A stretch of DNA of 64,000 nucleotides. Origin: Klebsiella sp. BIGb0407. Its GTDB lineage: Bacteria > Pseudomonadota > Gammaproteobacteria > Enterobacterales > Enterobacteriaceae. Shown one piece after another: positions 35,085-43,825 of this stretch. The stretch spans positions 62,001-126,000 of the forward strand of contig NZ_JANUEQ010000001.1 in assembly GCF_024807845.1 (NCBI RefSeq). The letters run 5' to 3'. A program made the position numbers and the translations under genes. Each line of letters starts with the position of its first letter. The first letter of the stretch is position 1. The notes below the pieces were generated by a model. That model did no database searches, was not told the DNA's origin, and saw only the letters and a list, made by a program, of their open reading frames with translations.

Positions 35085-35130
35085 ACAAAAAAGAAAAGGG
35101 GACTTAACATTTCTCAACGTTAAGCCCCCC
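35085..35130 (-). terminator. Intrinsic terminator after yqjI
   Basis: On the minus strand an 11-bp stem (35098-35108 pairing with 35119-35129, one mismatch) is followed by TTTTCTTTTTT. It closes the yqjH-yqjI unit. Confidence 0.85.
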
Positions 35131-35162
35131 GTATAAGTGGAGCGCGAGCGTCTGACTTTTAA

Positions 35163-35732
35163 CTAGCTGCGTTCAATATCTTTAGCCGCCTGGTCGAGGG
35201 TATCGATAATTTTATACAGCGTTTCCTGGGGGATATCGCTGTTAGCCAGTTTAGTATTCAGGGCTATTTTAAAGTTATGGATCGCGCGCTGCACTTCCGG
35301 GATCCGGCGGTTGCCTCCCAGCACACCCAGTGATTCCAGGCGCTCAAGTATCGAGCGGATTTCTTCTGACTGCTGTTCCAGGGAGGCTTTACCCTCATCG
35401 GTCAGTTGCCAGGCTTTCTTCGCGGTCTGGTTTTCAGTTGCCTGTATAGCACCCATTTCTTCAAGCAGGGTCAGGTTCGGATAAATAATTCCCGGGCTCG
35501 GAACATATTCCCCTTTCGCCAGGGCTTCAATCGACTTAATGAGCTCATAGCCATGAGCTGAGTTTTGCGAAAGAAAATAAAGGATCAGTAAACGAATATC
35601 ACTGGCGTCGAACAGCCTTTCCCGACGATGGCGAGCGCGTCCTTCCGGGTTACCATGCTCATGACGGCCGTGACCGCCGGTGTGTCGTTCATGTCTGTCG
35701 TGTCGGGTGTGGTTATGATGATGTAATCGCAT
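35163..35732 (-). CDS. yqjI: PadR-family metal-responsive regulator YqjI
   Basis: 189 residues from ATG 35732, which has AGGAG at good distance; an upstream in-frame extension is unrelated. The first ~40 residues are extremely His-rich (MRLHHHNHTRHDRHERH and beyond), as in E. coli YqjI, where this segment binds nickel/iron. A PadR winged helix follows (LLILYFLSQNSAHGYELIKSIEALAKGEYVPSPGIIYPNLTLLEEMGAI), then a C-terminal helical dimerisation region. It lies 10 bp downstream of yqjH on the same strand, unlike E. coli, where the two are divergent. Likely represses the operon until metal is in excess. Confidence 0.85.
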   Translation of the reverse strand: MRLHHHNHTRHDRHERHTGGHGRHEHGNPEGRARHRRERLFDASDIRLLILYFLSQNSAHGYELIKSIEALAKGEYVPSPGIIYPNLTLLEEMGAIQATENQTAKKAWQLTDEGKASLEQQSEEIRSILERLESLGVLGGNRRIPEVQRAIHNFKIALNTKLANSDIPQETLYKIIDTLDQAAKDIERS

Positions 35733-35742
35733 CAAAAATCTC

Positions 35743-36507
35743 CTATTTTTTATGCCAGTAAGCCACGGCGCGCAGATAGTCTGCGTCGAGATCGTGGGTT
35801 GCCAGCAGGTCATCGCTCAACTGTTTCACTTCATCACCTTCACCGGTTATCCAGAAATAATAGTCTGTTGCCGGAACCGAAAGTGACTGCAGTTTTTCAG
35901 CGATAGATTCAATATTTAGCCATTCAATATGAGCATGGCTGAACTCGCTCAGGTATTCCTGAGTTTGCGGCTGGCTACAGTTCACCAGCACCTGGACCGA
36001 AATATCTTTCGGTAATGAAAGTAACCGGCGACGCACAGCGGGTAGTCCGCTTTCGTCACAAACATAAAGCTGCCAGGCGTAATCCACCGGGGTCACCAGT
36101 GACCCCCTTGGGCCGCCAATCACCAGTGTGTCATTGGGTTGCGCGGCTTCTGCCCACTGGCTCGCGATCCCGCCTTCGTGAATGAAAAAGTCGATAGTCA
36201 GTTCATTCAATGTGGCATCAAAGGCCAGAGGGGTGTAGTCACGTGCCGCGGGGCGGGGACCGTCAGGCCAGACAATACCTTCGCTGGTGATTTCAGGTAG
36301 CACGCATTTTTCGTTGCCCGCCGGGAAAAAGACCTTCACATGGTCATCGAAACCCTGTGAGGAAAACCCGGCCAGCTGATCGCCCGTCAGGACAATACGA
36401 TAGAAACACCCGGCGACTTTTTGTTTACTTTTTACCGTTAACTCACGGAATTTAAGCTCATTTTTCACGCGTTTTGCGAGTTTTGGTTTGTTATTTTGCG
36501 TTGTCAT
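35743..36507 (-). CDS. yqjH: NADPH-dependent ferric-chelate reductase YqjH
   Basis: 254 residues from ATG 36507. Siderophore-interacting protein family: FAD-binding barrel (RIVLTGDQLAGFSSQGFDDHVKVFFP; RPAARDYTPL) followed by an NAD(P)-binding SIP domain (WQLYVCDESGLPAVRRRLLSLP; WITGEGDEVKQL). It reduces ferric siderophores in the cytoplasm to release iron. A PadR-type inverted repeat lies just upstream. Confidence 0.9.
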   Translation of the reverse strand: MTTQNNKPKLAKRVKNELKFRELTVKSKQKVAGCFYRIVLTGDQLAGFSSQGFDDHVKVFFPAGNEKCVLPEITSEGIVWPDGPRPAARDYTPLAFDATLNELTIDFFIHEGGIASQWAEAAQPNDTLVIGGPRGSLVTPVDYAWQLYVCDESGLPAVRRRLLSLPKDISVQVLVNCSQPQTQEYLSEFSHAHIEWLNIESIAEKLQSLSVPATDYYFWITGEGDEVKQLSDDLLATHDLDADYLRAVAYWHKK

Positions 36508-36530
36508 TATTTTCTCGTCTGTGATGTAAG

Positions 36531-36547
36531 ATATATCATAGATATGT
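36531..36547. promoter_or_regulatory. Candidate YqjI operator
   Basis: ATATATC-ATA-GATATGT, an inverted repeat with one mismatch, 24 bp upstream of the yqjH start. Its TATATC/GATATA arms resemble PadR/YqjI-type sites. Assignment rests on position and symmetry. Confidence 0.5.
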
Positions 36548-36589
36548 TTTACCACGTGAGAATGACTTTGTCTTTATCAAAAAATGTTT

Positions 36590-36991
36590 TTATTTGTGGT
36601 AAAAAGCGGCGAGTAAAGGAATATCGGCAGGAGCCAGCTTATGGCGGTCAGCGCAATCCTGAGCATCGAGCTGCGAACACCAGCGCAGTTCACTGTGGCA
36701 TAGCGGTGTCGGAACACCGGTAAACTCTGTGACATGCCAGGCATGTAAATGAATGATTCTGTCTGCGACCTGCCACTGCTGGCTGGCGATATAACGCCCG
36801 ATTTTGGCGGTTATCCCCAGTTCCTCCTGTAGCTCCCGCGCCAAAGCCTGCGGCTGAGTCTCACTGGCTTCAACTTTGCCGCCGGGAAATTCCCAGTAAC
36901 CTGGCTGATCGCCGGTTTCCGGACGGCGGGCCAGTAAAATGTTTCCGTTATGCTCAATAATCGCCGCAACAACATCCAGTACTTTAGTCAT
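36590..36991 (-). CDS. nudG: CTP pyrophosphohydrolase NudG
   Basis: 133 residues. The Nudix box GGKVEASETQPQALARELQEELGI (37-60) has the G-x5-E-x7-REUxEExGU catalytic pattern. Flanking segments VVAAIIEHNGNILLARRPE and IIHLHAWHVTEF match E. coli NudG (135 residues), which hydrolyses 5-hydroxy-CTP, 8-oxo-dGTP and related nucleotides to monophosphates. In E. coli nudG is also near xthA. Monocistronic. Confidence 0.9.
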   Translation of the reverse strand: MTKVLDVVAAIIEHNGNILLARRPETGDQPGYWEFPGGKVEASETQPQALARELQEELGITAKIGRYIASQQWQVADRIIHLHAWHVTEFTGVPTPLCHSELRWCSQLDAQDCADRHKLAPADIPLLAAFYHK

Positions 36992-37194
36992 ACACTATTT
37001 TTCCAAAAAAAGGTCGGTAATCGGGCAGAAGCTGGGCTTAAGGATAGCCTGGTGAAGAGTGCTGAGAAGAGCATTTTGTGAGTCATATCAAATTCACCCT
37101 GTTGCAAAGTTGTTATGCTCGTTAAAACTTTCGAATGAAGATATTTTAATTTCAATCGAAACTCTAACAGTTCAATTTTGATTTGGAGCCTGCA

Positions 37195-38475
37195 ATGGAA
37201 AACAACTTTATCCCGACCCGTCTTCCCGAAGACTACAAAGCCAGTATTCGTGAACTAAAGCGGACGTTACGTGAGCAAATAGGGGACGTGGAAGGTCTCT
37301 TTCAGCAGGTCTGCCAAAAAATTGAAACTGAAATCGCTGCGGCAAAGGCTGATGAAGCCCGTTATGGTACCGCGTGGCCGGTAGTGGAGTGGCGAGATAT
37401 CCAGGCAGGTAAGATTAGCGCTGAAACGGTGAAGCATATTAAACGCCGGGGTTGTGTTGTCGTCAGACAAAACTTTCCGAAAGAGCAGGCGCTGGCCTGG
37501 GATCAGTCCCTGCTTGATTACCTCGATACCAATGACTTTGATGGCATTTATAAAGGGCCGGGAGATAACTTTTTTGGCAGTCTGGATGCGTCGCGTCCGG
37601 AGATCTATCCCATTTACTGGTCCCATGCGCAAATGGAAGCGCGTCAGAGCGACCGTATGGCGGCGGTACAATCCTTCCTGAACCGGTTATGGACTTTCGA
37701 ATCGGGTGGTGTTCAATGGTTTAACCCGGATATCAGTATCAACTATCCCGACCGTATTCGCAGACGTTTGCCGGGCACTACTTCAAAAGGCCTGGGGGCA
37801 CACACTGATTCTGGTGCCCTGGAGCGCTGGTTGCTGCCTGCCTATCAAAAAGTTTTCCAGAAAATATTCAATAATCAGTTTGAGAGCTACGACCCCTGGG
37901 ATGCGGCATGGCGCCCGGAAGTGAATGAGTATTATGCCGACAATACCACCAAATGTTCGGTTTTCCGTACCTTCCAGGGCTGGACCGCGCTGTCAGATAT
38001 GCAGGTGGGCCAGGGGCTGTTACACGTGGTGCCTGTACCGGAGGCAATGGCCTATGTCTTACTGCGCCCATTGCTGGATGACGTGCCTGAAGATGAGCTC
38101 TGTGGTGTCGCACCGGGCAGAGTACTGCCGGTTTCCGAGAAGTGGCATCCTCATCTGATTCAGGGGTTAAGCAGTGTTCCGGCCATTGAAGCGGGGGATT
38201 CCGTCTGGTGGCACTGCGATGTGATTCACTCTGTTGCCCCGGTACAGGATCAACAAGGCTTTGGTAACGTGATGTATATCCCGGCAGCACCGCTGTGCGA
38301 TAAAAATTTAGCCTATGCCCATAAGGTTGCCAGCGCTTTTCGTGAAGGACGCTCACCGGACGATTTCCCGCGTGAAGACTATGAGGTGCAGTGGAATAAC
38401 CGCTTCAACGAAAGTGAACTGAATAAAAATGGTCGCCTCAGCCTGGGCATAGATACTGCCGAACAGTTAAAATAA
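37195..38475 (+). CDS. ybiU: YbiU-like DUF1479 dioxygenase-type protein
   Basis: 426 residues from ATG 37195 (TTTGGAG upstream); a TTG 12 bp earlier is less likely. DUF1479 family, double-stranded beta-helix related to Fe(II)/2-oxoglutarate oxygenases: candidate metal ligands are H-x-D in GLGAHTDSGALE and the distal His in WWHCDVIHSVAP. RRRGC-like KRRGCVVVRQNFP precedes. Length agrees with E. coli YbiU (421). Substrate unknown. It is followed by a YciT-like regulator 69 bp downstream. Confidence 0.8.
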   Translation: MENNFIPTRLPEDYKASIRELKRTLREQIGDVEGLFQQVCQKIETEIAAAKADEARYGTAWPVVEWRDIQAGKISAETVKHIKRRGCVVVRQNFPKEQALAWDQSLLDYLDTNDFDGIYKGPGDNFFGSLDASRPEIYPIYWSHAQMEARQSDRMAAVQSFLNRLWTFESGGVQWFNPDISINYPDRIRRRLPGTTSKGLGAHTDSGALERWLLPAYQKVFQKIFNNQFESYDPWDAAWRPEVNEYYADNTTKCSVFRTFQGWTALSDMQVGQGLLHVVPVPEAMAYVLLRPLLDDVPEDELCGVAPGRVLPVSEKWHPHLIQGLSSVPAIEAGDSVWWHCDVIHSVAPVQDQQGFGNVMYIPAAPLCDKNLAYAHKVASAFREGRSPDDFPREDYEVQWNNRFNESELNKNGRLSLGIDTAEQLK

Positions 38476-38544
38476 CGCGCGCAAAAATAGGCATGTCGGT
38501 TTTTTTTGATAAACTGGCATGCCTTTCTCTGGATACAGAATGTT

Positions 38545-39300
38545 ATGAATCCCCGTCATCAGCAAATTATTCAAGTGGTAAACCTGCGCGGAAATATCAG
38601 CGTCAGCGAGCTTTCGCAACTGACGGGTGTCTCTGAAGTCACTATCCGGCAGGATTTGAACCTGCTTGAAAAAGACAGCTATCTGCGCCGTATTCATGGT
38701 TCAGCGGTTGCGCTGGACAGTGATGATGTGGGGGCGCGTATGCAGACGCGTTATCAGCTAAAACAGGTGATTGCCGCCAGGGCTGCCTCTTCAGTCAATG
38801 AGGGTGAATCGGTATTTATTGAGGGGGGCAGTACTTGTGCTCTGCTGGCGCGTGCCCTTGCCGACAGCCGCGGACTGACGATTATCACGGTCAGTCACTA
38901 TATCGCCCATCTGTTAAAAGACAGCGCCTGCGAAGTGATTGTCCTGGGCGGGTTATACCAGAAAGAGAGTGCCTCGGTGGTGGGGCCGTTAACGCGTTTT
39001 TCATTGCAGCATATCCATTTCCATAAGGCATTTATTGGTATTGATGGCTGGCATGAGAACACCGGTTTTACCGGCAGAAATATGCTTCGTAGTGATGTGA
39101 TTAATGCGGTAATGGAAAAAGAGGGTGAAAAAATCGCGCTTACCGACTCGTCAAAATTTGGCCTGGTACATCCTTACCCGCTTTCACCGGAGATCCCTTT
39201 TTCACGCATTATTACGGATGATGCGCTGGCGACTGAGTATCAGCATGTCATCAATAAACAAGGTATAATGCTTACCCTGGTGAGTGACACCGGCCAATAA
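38545..39300 (+). CDS. yciT: DeoR-family regulator, YciT-like
   Basis: 251 residues from ATG 38545. HTH_DeoR at about 1-57 ([52 protein letters not shown]). DeoRC sensor domain ([77 protein letters not shown]). Closest in memory to E. coli YciT, an osmolarity-related regulator, although its neighbours there differ. It ends in an intrinsic terminator. Confidence 0.75.
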   Translation: MNPRHQQIIQVVNLRGNISVSELSQLTGVSEVTIRQDLNLLEKDSYLRRIHGSAVALDSDDVGARMQTRYQLKQVIAARAASSVNEGESVFIEGGSTCALLARALADSRGLTIITVSHYIAHLLKDSACEVIVLGGLYQKESASVVGPLTRFSLQHIHFHKAFIGIDGWHENTGFTGRNMLRSDVINAVMEKEGEKIALTDSSKFGLVHPYPLSPEIPFSRIITDDALATEYQHVINKQGIMLTLVSDTGQ

Positions 39301-39314
39301 TGTCCTGAAGTTAT

Positions 39315-39342
39315 ACCTCTGGTTTTGAACAGAGGTTTTTTT
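39315..39342 (+). terminator. Intrinsic terminator after yciT-like gene
   Basis: ACCTCTG/CAGAGGT stem (39315-39321, 39330-39336) with 8-nt loop and a run of seven T. Confidence 0.9.
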
Positions 39343-39352
39343 GAAAAAATAA

Positions 39353-39379
39353 TTGCTACCGACCGGTAGGTTGTATAAA
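39353..39379 (+). promoter_or_regulatory. Promoter with TetR-type operator for the efflux gene
   Basis: CTACC-GACC-GGTAG (39356-39369) overlaps a -35-like TTGCTA (39353-39358) and precedes a TATAAA (39374-39379). The centre NACC-GGT is the same layout as the operator at 13651-13678. The TetR encoded downstream of the pump is the likely ligand. Confidence 0.55.
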
Positions 39380-39408
39380 GTGATTTTTTTTATCACAGGT
39401 AATTAACA

Positions 39409-40620
39409 ATGCAGTTCAAAGCGACAGGATTTAAATTTTTAGCCTCATTAGCGCTTATCACCGTTCTCGGGCCCTCGGCGATAGATATGTATCTGGCCTC
39501 TATGCCCGATATGGCCGCTGAGCTGGGGGCTTCTTCCGCCAGTATTCAGCTGACATTAACGGTATTTTTGCTGGCGATGGGTTTTGGGCAGCTGATCTTT
39601 GGGCCGATTATTGATGCCCTGGGTCGTCGCGGTCCGTTATTGGCCGGTATCTTCTGTTTTATTATTTGCTCAGTCTGGGCCGCTTACGCCCGCACTTTTG
39701 ATGCACTGCTCTACGCCCGGTTCTTTCAGGGGCTTGCCGCTTCTCTTACTCTGGTTGTGGCTATCAGTACCGTACGTGATGTAGCGACAGGGACGGATGC
39801 CGCCAAACTCTTCGCCTTGCTGATGACCATAGAAGGGCTGGCACCGGTACTTGCGCCAGCCGTGGGCGGGTATGTTGATGCCCATTTTGGCTGGCGCGCG
39901 GTGATGTTTGTCCTGGCGGCAATGGGCGTTTTTGCTCTGTTTAATACTGCCCTTAACTTACCGGAAACACTGCCTGTTCATAAACGTACGTCATTACAGT
40001 TAGGTACCGTGATGCGCAATTACGCACGCCTGTTGACGGATGTCTCCTATATCCTGCCTGCGCTGGCGCTGACCTCAGCATTTTTCTTTCTGTTTGTTTA
40101 TATCGGTGGCGCTTCAGGGGTGTATCAGTCGTACTACAAACTGACTCCGGATATGTTTGGTTTAGTCTTTGGCGCGACCGGTATTGCCGTATTACTGGGT
40201 GCGCTGGCTACCGCTCGCTGGGTGTCCTCATCCTCGCTGGGAAGTGTCGCTGTTAAAGGCGTGTTGTTTATGGCGGTCGGTGCGGTAGTCGCTGCGGTGT
40301 CAGCAACCAGTGGTTTAGGGTTAAAGGGCGTGGTACCCGGTATGTTTATTGCCATGTTCGGTCTGGGTATTGCCGAGTCCACTCTGATGTCAGTGACCAT
40401 GTCTTCTCAGAAAACCTCTCTCGGTTCTGCCGCGGCGCTGCTCGGCGCATTACAGCTGATTCTGTCATCAGCAGCCACGCCCCTTGCCGGATGGCTTGCC
40501 GGAAAAAGTGCCGAACACTGGCTCTCTTTTCTGGCGTTATTTGGCCTTTTTGTTGTCATCATTACGGTTGCCGCGATCCGTCGTGCCGGGACTGATATAG
40601 AATACGTCACGAGTCACTAA
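39409..40620 (+). CDS. Bcr/CflA-family multidrug efflux MFS protein
   Basis: 403 residues, twelve membrane segments. ALITVLGPSAIDMYLASMPDMAAELGASSASIQLTLTVFLLAMGFGQLIFGPIIDALGRRGPLL is the Bcr/CflA opening with motif A (GPIIDALGRRGP), and ARFFQGLAAS is motif B. Proton-driven exporter of drugs or dipeptides such as bicyclomycin in relatives. A TetR gene follows 22 bp downstream on the same strand, so pump and repressor share a transcript and an operator. Confidence 0.9.
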   Translation: MQFKATGFKFLASLALITVLGPSAIDMYLASMPDMAAELGASSASIQLTLTVFLLAMGFGQLIFGPIIDALGRRGPLLAGIFCFIICSVWAAYARTFDALLYARFFQGLAASLTLVVAISTVRDVATGTDAAKLFALLMTIEGLAPVLAPAVGGYVDAHFGWRAVMFVLAAMGVFALFNTALNLPETLPVHKRTSLQLGTVMRNYARLLTDVSYILPALALTSAFFFLFVYIGGASGVYQSYYKLTPDMFGLVFGATGIAVLLGALATARWVSSSSLGSVAVKGVLFMAVGAVVAAVSATSGLGLKGVVPGMFIAMFGLGIAESTLMSVTMSSQKTSLGSAAALLGALQLILSSAATPLAGWLAGKSAEHWLSFLALFGLFVVIITVAAIRRAGTDIEYVTSH

Positions 40621-40642
40621 ATCAATCAAGGAGCTTTAACTT

Positions 40643-41206
40643 ATGTCACTTTCGCCTGCTGCCCAGAAAATTGCCGATGCGGCCGTTATTCATTTCACCG
40701 AAAATGGCTACGATGCGGCATCGCTGAGTACCCTTGCTGATGCGGCAGGCATTAGAAAAGCGACCATTTACTCTCACTTTAAAAATAAAGATGAGCTGTT
40801 TCTGTCGGTATTTGAACAGGCTTTAACTATTGAGAGGGAATTTGCCGTACGCTGTTTTGAACAAGAAAGTCGGGCCGGAGAGAAATACCTTTTTGCGGTA
40901 TCTGAACGTTATACCTGCTCGCCTTATCTGCGGCTGGTGCTACGAACCGCTTTTATTCCTCCGATTGCTGTGAAGAAAGAAGTGAGTAGTGGATATGAAG
41001 ATTTCATCGGTTTAATCGGTGAACACTTTTTACAGAATTTTAATCGCTGCCATTCTCAGTCAACAGGGCAGTCAGCGATGTTCTGTGATGCCTACCTGGG
41101 GATAGTGGACAGTCTTCATATTGAGCTTCTGTATGCGTCACCCGAAGCGGCTGACAGACGCCGCGTCTCCTTGTGGCAGATCTTTTCAATGGCGCTAACT
41201 AGTTGA
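40643..41206 (+). CDS. TetR-family regulator of the efflux operon
   Basis: 187 residues. HTH at about 10-55 (AADAAVIHFTENGYDAASLSTLADAAGIRKATIYSHFKNKDELFLSVFE region). The C-terminal domain is of the group with a YTCSPYLRLVLRTAF segment. Preceded by AAGGAG. Coupled to the Bcr/CflA gene; its 3' end overlaps the convergent SRPBCC-like gene by 8 bp. Confidence 0.9.
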   Translation: MSLSPAAQKIADAAVIHFTENGYDAASLSTLADAAGIRKATIYSHFKNKDELFLSVFEQALTIEREFAVRCFEQESRAGEKYLFAVSERYTCSPYLRLVLRTAFIPPIAVKKEVSSGYEDFIGLIGEHFLQNFNRCHSQSTGQSAMFCDAYLGIVDSLHIELLYASPEAADRRRVSLWQIFSMALTS

Positions 41207-41759
41207 ATAATTTCTCTGTGGCTATTTTGCTTACCGATCGCAACATACGTAAGCGAATCAGCCCGCTGACCGGTCGAATCAAATACCAGTAGGGCGAAAA
41301 TTTTCTCCTGGCCTGTTTATCTATACAGAATACGCGAGTCTCTGTGGTCAGACGGGTATGGCTGTTATCCAGTTTTTCCAGATGATAGCTGAGCACGAGC
41401 TTGGCGGCACCAGGCTGATTAAAGGCCTGAAAATCCTCGGCATCCATCACAGTTACTTGCCCGTAATCAGGCTGCCAGAACTTACCGGTTAGCCCGAAAG
41501 CCAGTTGCTGATCATCGGTCTGCTCCAGCAGGGTAAAGTTATCCAGATTAAAGGCTTTACGTGGCGTCGGTGTCCGGTGTTGTAAACGGTCAATCAAACG
41601 TACCGGTAACTCGCGCAGCGCAATTGCCCCCCGGAAGAAACCGTCATTATCAGGCCGGTAGGCCAGCACGGCCGCCATGACATCGGCTTGCGAGGCGGCA
41701 ATATCCAGGGCATGTTTTTCACTAAAGTGCCAGACCGGAAGATACTTATCATTAAGCAT
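41199..41759 (-). CDS. Uncharacterised protein, SRPBCC-like
   Basis: 186 residues, no signal peptide. The C-terminal half (SYHLEKLDNSHTRLTTETRVFCIDKQARRKFSPYWYLIRPVSGLIRLRML) has the alternating strand pattern and closing helix of SRPBCC/START-like ligand-binding proteins. The N-terminal part fits the first helices. No function assigned. It lies 40 bp upstream, in the transcription direction, of the YdjX/YdjZ-like gene and may be cotranscribed with it. Confidence 0.6.
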   Translation of the reverse strand: MLNDKYLPVWHFSEKHALDIAASQADVMAAVLAYRPDNDGFFRGAIALRELPVRLIDRLQHRTPTPRKAFNLDNFTLLEQTDDQQLAFGLTGKFWQPDYGQVTVMDAEDFQAFNQPGAAKLVLSYHLEKLDNSHTRLTTETRVFCIDKQARRKFSPYWYLIRPVSGLIRLRMLRSVSKIATEKLFN

Positions 41760-41799
41760 GGAACAGGCTCCAGAAGTATTTGCGTATCGCCATTGAGTC

Positions 41800-42465
41800 C
41801 TATTTATTGACTGACTTCAGTATCCAGCGGGAAATTAACGGCAGAGATCCTAACAGCACAAACAGCAGTAAAATGCTGGGGGAGAGAATATCCTGTACGC
41901 TTTGAATCTGACTCAGCTCACGACCGGTACTGATATATAACACGATAGAAGGCAGCAGACCGACCAGCGTAATCACGGCAAAGCGCATCACGGGAAAAGG
42001 GGTGAGCCCCATTAACAGATTAATCACCGAGAAGGGTAAAACAGGCACCAGTCTGACAGCAAATAAGTAATATGAACCGTTACGTGCCATACCGGTATTG
42101 ACTTTATCCATCACAGTAATAAAGCGTCTTTGTACCCAATCCCGCAGCAGATAACGGCTGAGTAGCATGGCAATAACCGCGCCGCTGGTGGCGGCACTCG
42201 CGACCAGCACTGTACCTTCCAGTAAACCAAACAGCGCCCCGCCTAACAGCGCCAGGATACGGGTGCCGGGAATCGACAGGGCGGAAATAAGGAAATAGCC
42301 TAAGAAAAATAGCCCGATAGTGGCCTTGGGGTTATCTGCCTGCCACAGTTTAAGCTGCCCCTGATAGTGCTGAAGTGTCGCAAGGCTTAGGGTGCCCGGC
42401 GGCAGGGAGATATAAATCACCACAAACAGAACGACAAATAACACCAGTACCAGACTACGTGTCAT
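41800..42465 (-). CDS. TVP38/TMEM64 (YdjX/YdjZ-type) membrane protein
   Basis: 221 residues with about six hydrophobic segments. The VTT/SNARE-associated domain signature is seen in FFLGYFLISALSIPGTRILALLGGALFGLLEGT and in RLVPVLPFSVINLLMGLTPFP. The family is related to DedA flippases acting on membrane lipids. E. coli carries ydjX and ydjZ next to xthA, so synteny supports the family, but the sequence is too diverged to choose between them. Confidence 0.8.
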   Translation of the reverse strand: MTRSLVLVLFVVLFVVIYISLPPGTLSLATLQHYQGQLKLWQADNPKATIGLFFLGYFLISALSIPGTRILALLGGALFGLLEGTVLVASAATSGAVIAMLLSRYLLRDWVQRRFITVMDKVNTGMARNGSYYLFAVRLVPVLPFSVINLLMGLTPFPVMRFAVITLVGLLPSIVLYISTGRELSQIQSVQDILSPSILLLFVLLGSLPLISRWILKSVNK

Positions 42466-42537
42466 GTTGGTTCCTTTTGCTACAGATAACCCACATATGT
42501 CGTTCTCCTCAGGTCAGGTAACCGGTAAGCCGCGCGC

Positions 42538-43344
42538 TTAAAGACTAAACTCAGCCCACACCGGCGCATGGTCGGAAGGTTTTTCCATACTGCGAATTTG
42601 GTAATCAATACCCGTTGCTGTGCAACGTGCGGCCAGAGGCTGGCTGGCTAATAGCAAGTCGATGCGCAGTCCGCGGTTATCATCGAATCCTTTAGAGCGA
42701 TAGTCGAACCATGAAAATTGGTCCTGTACTTCCGGGTTGGCATGACGGAAGGTGTCGACCAGGCCCCAGTCCAGTAAACGCTGCATCCATTCACGTTCTT
42801 CAGGTAAAAATGAGCATTTACCGGTTCTCAGCCAGCGTTTGCGGCTGTCTTCACCAATCCCGATATCCAGGTCGGTGGCACTGATGTTCATATCACCCAT
42901 GATAAGAACCGGATTTTCCGGGTTCAGACTCGTTTGCAGGTAATTTTGCAGGTCGAGATAAAATTTGGCTTTCGCCGGGAACTTGGTTTCGTGCTGGCGG
43001 CTTTCCCCTTGTGGGAAATAGCCATTGATCACGGTCAGCGGGCCGAGTGGCGTTGGGATCTCGGCCATAATAATTCTGCGCTGTGCGTCTTCAGCATCCC
43101 CCGGAAAACCGCGCGTGACGGAGACAGGCTCCTGTTTGGTGAGCAGAGCAACACCGTAGTGGCCTTTCTGTCCGTGATAAAACACGTGATAACCCAGCTT
43201 TGCGACCTCATCCAGAGGGAACATATCGTCATGGACTTTGGTCTCCTGCAAACCAATCACATCAGGCTGATGTTGTTCGACGATAGCCTGAAGTTGATGC
43301 GGGCGCGCACGCAGGCCATTGATATTAAAAGAGACAAATTTCAT
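42538..43344 (-). CDS. xthA: Exonuclease III
   Basis: 268 residues from ATG 43344 (an extended frame to 43365 is not conserved). Endonuclease/exonuclease/phosphatase fold with [14 protein letters not shown], metal Glu in LQETKVHDD (Glu34), [13 protein letters not shown], and the terminal [10 protein letters not shown] holding the catalytic Asp-His. It is the main AP endonuclease and 3' phosphodiesterase in base-excision repair. Same position next to astC as in E. coli, divergent from it. Confidence 0.97.
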   Translation of the reverse strand: MKFVSFNINGLRARPHQLQAIVEQHQPDVIGLQETKVHDDMFPLDEVAKLGYHVFYHGQKGHYGVALLTKQEPVSVTRGFPGDAEDAQRRIIMAEIPTPLGPLTVINGYFPQGESRQHETKFPAKAKFYLDLQNYLQTSLNPENPVLIMGDMNISATDLDIGIGEDSRKRWLRTGKCSFLPEEREWMQRLLDWGLVDTFRHANPEVQDQFSWFDYRSKGFDDNRGLRIDLLLASQPLAARCTATGIDYQIRSMEKPSDHAPVWAEFSL

Positions 43345-43825
43345 GATAGTCGCCAAATTATCCATATAAGTGTTGCATTATAGTAACAGAAATCTCTGTA
43401 ATGTGCTGGCAGTTAACCACAGGCTTGTGCCCAAAAATGCGCTTGCAGGGCTGCAGAAAATGACAGACTCACCGATGGCATAGCTTTTATCGCGCATCTC
43501 CTGCGCCAAAATGGGGAGTTCGCACTCAAATGGGGCGCGTTCATGTCGATAAATCCCGAAGGCGATCACAAATCCAGAATTATATTTTACCGGTGCATAA
43601 TTTTTCTTTTTATTGCTCTGGGAATCAACCTTCATTGTAAAATTATGCACCATTTATTCATATTGATTGCATAAGTCGTTTTTGTAACTCATTGATTTTT
43701 CTTCCTGCTACTCAATTTATGCATTTTTACCGCTGGTCGGCACAGATCCTGCAATCTACATTAGTAGCCAGTGAGTACATTTCATTAACACAAATTAAAC
43801 TTTTCAGTTACTCGGTGAGGTCATT
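43345..43825. other. xthA-astC intergenic region
   Basis: 481 bp holding both divergent promoters. GGTGCA (43592-43597) and TGCACC (43646-43651) resemble single NtrC half-sites upstream of the sigma-54 promoter, but no complete 17-bp site is visible. No gene is seen; the minus-strand frame at 43378-43653 has no coding support. Confidence 0.5.
43737..43754 (+). promoter_or_regulatory. Sigma-54 promoter of astC
   Basis: CGGCACAGATCCTGCAA, with the invariant GG (43739-43740) and GC (43751-43752) exactly ten bases apart, as required for RpoN -24/-12 elements. About 72 bp before the astC ATG, agreeing with NtrC/RpoN control of ast in E. coli. Confidence 0.85.

Noticed and set aside
43592-43651. 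Full NtrC binding site upstream of astC
   Set aside because: Only separate half-sites GGTGCA and TGCACC about 50 bp apart; no 17-bp dyad.
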